In this document: piece after piece, positions 61,211-64,000 of the stretch
Position numbering within the stretch: the stretch's first letter is position 1
Layout of the letters: every line of letters starts with the position of its first letter
DNA from: JBBSEX01 sp038239345
GTDB taxonomy: Bacteria > Acidobacteriota > Terriglobia > Bryobacterales > Bryobacteraceae
NCBI GenBank assembly: GCA_038239345.1
Contig: JBBSEX010000002.1
Coordinates: 186,001-250,000 of the forward strand
DNA length: 64,000 bases
Direction of reading: 5' to 3'
Made by a program: the position numbers and the translations under genes
The notes under the pieces: model-generated
What the model was told of the DNA's origin: nothing
What the model saw: only the letters and a program-made list of their open reading frames with translations
Databases searched by the model: none

Positions 61211-62686
61211 ATGTCCTCCAGTATCGCCGCCGTGGCCAGCCCGGAAGCCATCGCCAAATATGAACCCGTCATCGGACTTGAGGTTCACGTCCAATTAGCC
61301 ACTCGCACAAAAATCTTCTGTGGTTGTCCAACCAGTTTCGGCGCGCCCCCGAACACCAACGTTTGTCCGGTCTGCCTCGGCTTGCCCGGCGCTCTTCCGG
61401 TGCTGAGTCGCGATGCCGTCGAAATGGCTCTACGAGCCGCTGTCGCCCTACACTGTCGCGTCAATCCAAAATCGCAATTCGCCCGCAAGAATTATTTTTA
61501 TCCCGATCTGCCCAAGGGCTATCAGATCTCCCAATATGATCAGCCCGTCGCCGAGCATGGCTGGCTCGAAGTTAATGTCGACGGCATCGTCAAGCGCATC
61601 GGCGTTACCCGCGTGCACATGGAAGACGACGCCGGGAAAAGTATTCATGACGGTTTCAAGGATTCAGATCGCTATACCTACGTCGACCTGAATCGCAGTG
61701 GCACGCCGCTGATTGAGATCGTCAGCGAGCCTGACATCCGTACCTCAGATGAGGCTTACGCGTATCTCACGGAACTGAAGCAGATCCTTCAATTTGTGCT
61801 CGTCTCCACGTGCGACATGGAAAAAGGTCACCTGCGCTGCGATGCGAACGTCTCGGTGCGCCTAAAGGGCGCGGAGAAATTCGGCACCAAGGTGGAGGTC
61901 AAAAACTTAAATTCCTTCCGCTTTCTGAAGCTCGCTTTGGATCATGAAATTGTTCGTCAAATTGGCGTCCTGGAAAATGGCGGAAACATTTCGCAGGAAA
62001 CCCGTTCTTACAATTCCGACTCCGGCGAAACCGCGCCGATGCGCAGTAAGGAACAGGCTCATGATTATCGTTATTTTCCCGAGCCCGACCTGGTTCCACT
62101 GCGGATCAGCGAAGCGTGGCTGGCCGATGTGAAATCGAGCATGCCGGAATTGCCAGGAGATAAGCGTAAGCGCTTCATCGAGTCTTATGGCCTCCGCGAG
62201 TACGACGCTCAAATTCTAACGTCCGCACGCTCCATTAGCGACTACTTCGAAAAGACCGCCGCCGTAGCTGGCGATGGCCGCGCGGCAGCGAATTGGGTGA
62301 TGGGTGACCTCATGGCCTCGCTCAAACTGGAAGGCAAAGAAATCGAAGACTCGCCGGTTGAGCCACAGCATCTGGGCGAACTCGTCAACCTGATCGGTAA
62401 AGGCGAAATCTCTGGCAAGCTCGCCAAGGAAATCTTCCCCAAGATGTGGTCCAGCGGCGATTCCGCCTCCACAATCATGGAGCGCGAGGGTCTAAAACAA
62501 ATCAACGACTCGGATGCTCTCGGCACCATCATTGATGAAGTTATCGCCGCCAACCCCAAGCAAGTGGAGCAATACAGAAGTGGAAAAACCGCGGTGATGG
62601 GTTATCTAGTCGGCCAAGTCATGAAAGCCAGCCGAGGCCAAGCCAACCCCGCCTCCGTGAACGAAATGCTGAAAGCGAAACTATAA
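61211..62686 (+). CDS. gatB: Aspartyl/glutamyl-tRNA amidotransferase subunit B
   Basis: A 491-residue GatB of typical length. It has YEPVIGLEVHVQL, the zinc-binding cysteines in FCGCPTSFGAPPNTNVCPVCLGLPG (shown here in two parts in the sequence), NYFYPDLPKGYQISQYD, EDDAGKS and the C-terminal YqeY-like tail. GatB binds the misacylated tRNA and, with GatA and GatC, converts Asp-tRNA(Asn) or Glu-tRNA(Gln) to the amide form. Subunits A and C are not adjacent. ATG at 61211 is preferred to 61178, which overlaps the previous stop. Confidence 0.97.
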   Translation: MSSSIAAVASPEAIAKYEPVIGLEVHVQLATRTKIFCGCPTSFGAPPNTNVCPVCLGLPGALPVLSRDAVEMALRAAVALHCRVNPKSQFARKNYFYPDLPKGYQISQYDQPVAEHGWLEVNVDGIVKRIGVTRVHMEDDAGKSIHDGFKDSDRYTYVDLNRSGTPLIEIVSEPDIRTSDEAYAYLTELKQILQFVLVSTCDMEKGHLRCDANVSVRLKGAEKFGTKVEVKNLNSFRFLKLALDHEIVRQIGVLENGGNISQETRSYNSDSGETAPMRSKEQAHDYRYFPEPDLVPLRISEAWLADVKSSMPELPGDKRKRFIESYGLREYDAQILTSARSISDYFEKTAAVAGDGRAAANWVMGDLMASLKLEGKEIEDSPVEPQHLGELVNLIGKGEISGKLAKEIFPKMWSSGDSASTIMEREGLKQINDSDALGTIIDEVIAANPKQVEQYRSGKTAVMGYLVGQVMKASRGQANPASVNEMLKAKL

Positions 62687-62699
62687 ACTTTGGCGTCGC

Positions 62700-63914
62700 T
62701 TACAACTTAATAAAATAATCTATCCACAACTTCCCCATCTGGAACTCCTTCGGCATTTCCGCAGGACCCGTAGGTACGTTTGGCACCGCTACAGAGTCGC
62801 TTCGCGCCACGCGATTCCCGCTTTTCTCTTCCAACGCCGCAAGTAACGGCATGCGGGGAATCGTTGGAAACGGCGAATCCTGCGTCGAAACCATCGCCGC
62901 GAATTTCCCTTTCGACAGTTGTTCCACCACCTTCACAGGCGTGGCATTTTCGCTCCCATGATGCGACACCTTATAGAAGCCCACCTCAGACAACACGTCC
63001 GCCGCATCGTCGCCACTGATCCAGTTTTGCCAATTGCCCCATTGCGCATCCCCCGCGAAAAGCAAGGTCTGCCCGCGATAACTGAACAGCGTTACCAGGC
63101 TTGTATTGTTCACCGCGCTATCAAGCGCAAACGCCAATCGATCCGGTGAGGCGTCGGCGAATCGATTCACATATTCCTCGTCCGATTTCGGCAACGACGG
63201 CTGAGTTGGGCTTGGCGTATACGGACCCGAGCTGGCGAACAACGGCTTCGCGCCGCCACCAACATTGGCGCTAGTCAGATACTTCTGTCCCGCCGGCGGA
63301 TCCATGCGCCCTAAGAATTGCGTGTCTCTCGGCGGGCCAAGAAAGCGCACAGTTAGCCCCGCGATCTGCCCCGCGTCATCCCGCTTCGCTCCAGCTTCGT
63401 AGTACGTTACCTTCGCGCCAGAATGAAAGCCGGTTCGCAGCTCCGTCATGGCTTTCTCATTGCCCGCCATGTTCGCCACGGCATCCATTGCCGTCGCGAA
63501 GTTCGCCTGGTCCGCGGCCGCCATCCCATGAAAGTGCGCACCCAGCCGGGCTAGTAAATCAAGTTTCTTCTTGCGCAGTTGCGTCGCTTGGGCATCGCTT
63601 GCGTCTTCCGTCCACGGCAACCACACCTCACCGATGTGGAATGTCCGAAAGACTGCCGCAAAGCGGCCGAAAGCGTGTATGTGATCGCGATGCGCGTGCG
63701 TCGCAATCAGGATCGCTAGGTCCTTGCCCGTCTCTTCCGCGATGTTTTTTACCACGCCTTCCAGAGTCTTGATGTCGCCCCGTTGATGCACGCCGCAATC
63801 AATCAGGATATGTTTTGGCGGACCGCTCTTCTCCGGCAGCGTCAGAAGAAAGCAATCTCCAAAGCCGACACGGTACATGCGAATCCGGATCTGTTCCGGG
63901 CTGTTCGGCGTCAT
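62700..63914 (-). CDS. Metallo-beta-lactamase-fold hydrolase (ComEC-like soluble domain)
   Basis: A 404-residue protein without a signal peptide. The metal-binding motif THAHRDHIHAF (His73, His75, Asp77, His78) is intact, LLFAGDAQWGNW gives the bridging aspartate, and YKVSHHGSENATP matches the late histidine motif of ComEC/Rec2-type MBL domains. Relatives hydrolyse phosphodiesters or nucleotides. An insert at about residues 125-190 is helical. It starts 1 base after the end of an upstream gene, so it belongs to an operon that continues past the window. Confidence 0.9.
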   Translation of the reverse strand: MTPNSPEQIRIRMYRVGFGDCFLLTLPEKSGPPKHILIDCGVHQRGDIKTLEGVVKNIAEETGKDLAILIATHAHRDHIHAFGRFAAVFRTFHIGEVWLPWTEDASDAQATQLRKKKLDLLARLGAHFHGMAAADQANFATAMDAVANMAGNEKAMTELRTGFHSGAKVTYYEAGAKRDDAGQIAGLTVRFLGPPRDTQFLGRMDPPAGQKYLTSANVGGGAKPLFASSGPYTPSPTQPSLPKSDEEYVNRFADASPDRLAFALDSAVNNTSLVTLFSYRGQTLLFAGDAQWGNWQNWISGDDAADVLSEVGFYKVSHHGSENATPVKVVEQLSKGKFAAMVSTQDSPFPTIPRMPLLAALEEKSGNRVARSDSVAVPNVPTGPAEMPKEFQMGKLWIDYFIKL

Positions 63915-63915
63915 T

Positions 63916-64000
63916 CTAATAACCTCTGTGGATCGCCCGGAAACTCGTCGCTTCCGCGAGACTGAACGGCATATACGGGGCCAGCGCGGACTCCGCCGCC
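63916..64000 (-). CDS. C-terminal end of an unidentified gene (partial)
   Basis: On the minus strand the frame entering from the window edge encodes about 27 residues (ESALAPYMPFSLAEATSF part, ending IHRGY) and stops with TAG at 63918-63916. The high GC at third codon positions favours this frame over another that ends in TGA overlapping the next ATG. The stop is 1 base before the metallo-hydrolase start. The family cannot be told. Confidence 0.5.
   Translation of the reverse strand, partial: AAESALAPYMPFSLAEATSFRAIHRGY

Noticed and set aside
1..64000. Mobile elements, CRISPR arrays, tRNA or rRNA genes
   Set aside because: I looked for transposase motifs, regularly spaced repeats and tRNA-like ends and found none that I could support.

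Overview
The window looks like chromosomal DNA from an acidobacterium, probably of the Solibacter/Bryobacter type. This is inferred from gene content only: a PEP-CTERM surface protein, a DUF1501 / DUF1549-DUF1553 / WD40 / pre-peptidase operon, a MoxR/VWA pair with a cysteine-bearing insert, an FHA-GAF-PP2C phosphatase and several Tat-exported oxidoreductases and hydrolases. GC content is moderately high and coding density is very high. I saw no tRNA, rRNA, CRISPR array, insertion sequence or prophage.

Layout. 1-3.7 kb: the end of an unknown gene, then an acyl-transfer operon: carrier protein, a KAS III-like enzyme with serine in place of the catalytic cysteine, an apolipoprotein N-acyltransferase-like enzyme and a ketopantoate reductase-like enzyme. 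3.7-10.4 kb: a complete RND tripartite efflux operon. 10.5-13.8 kb: PEP-CTERM protein, the one clear terminator, a secreted subtilase-like protein and a small secreted protein. 13.9-22.1 kb: mutarotase-fold protein, Tat-exported Gfo/Idh/MocA oxidoreductase, YihY/BrkB membrane protein, an orphan TadE/G-like protein, tsaD, queA and an FHA-GAF-SpoIIE phosphatase. 22.2-33.3 kb: a glycan island with a sugar-binding lipoprotein, four family 2 glycosyltransferases, a DUF2304/membrane-enzyme fusion, three methyltransferases (two FkbM-type) and a CocE-type hydrolase. 33.3-38.6 kb: thioredoxin-like protein, GtrB-like glycosyltransferase, HAD hydrolase, MFS transporter, DUF4159 protein and tatA. 38.6-45.2 kb: TrmB-type regulator divergent from a MoxR/VWA operon, then uppS-cdsA and a CreD-like protein. 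45.3-53.1 kb: DUF1223 protein and the four-gene DUF1501 operon. 53.2-64 kb: AcuI-like reductase, thioesterase, two short-chain dehydrogenases, an operon of amidohydrolase, VOC protein, dehydrogenase and hexaheme cytochrome c, a CurA-like reductase, gatB and a metallo-beta-lactamase-fold hydrolase.

Themes. Cell-envelope work dominates: efflux, glycan assembly, undecaprenyl and CDP-diacylglycerol synthesis, Tat export and many secreted proteins. tatA lies in the same window as three probable Tat substrates. Genes are tightly packed. Nine of eleven convergent gene pairs have 3' ends that overlap or lie within 13 bases, leaving almost no room for intrinsic terminators.

Most unusual points: the Ser-for-Cys KAS III operon, the DUF2304 fusion, the DUF1501 operon with an 18-base tandem duplication that sets one of its stop codons, and the amidohydrolase-to-hexaheme-cytochrome operon.
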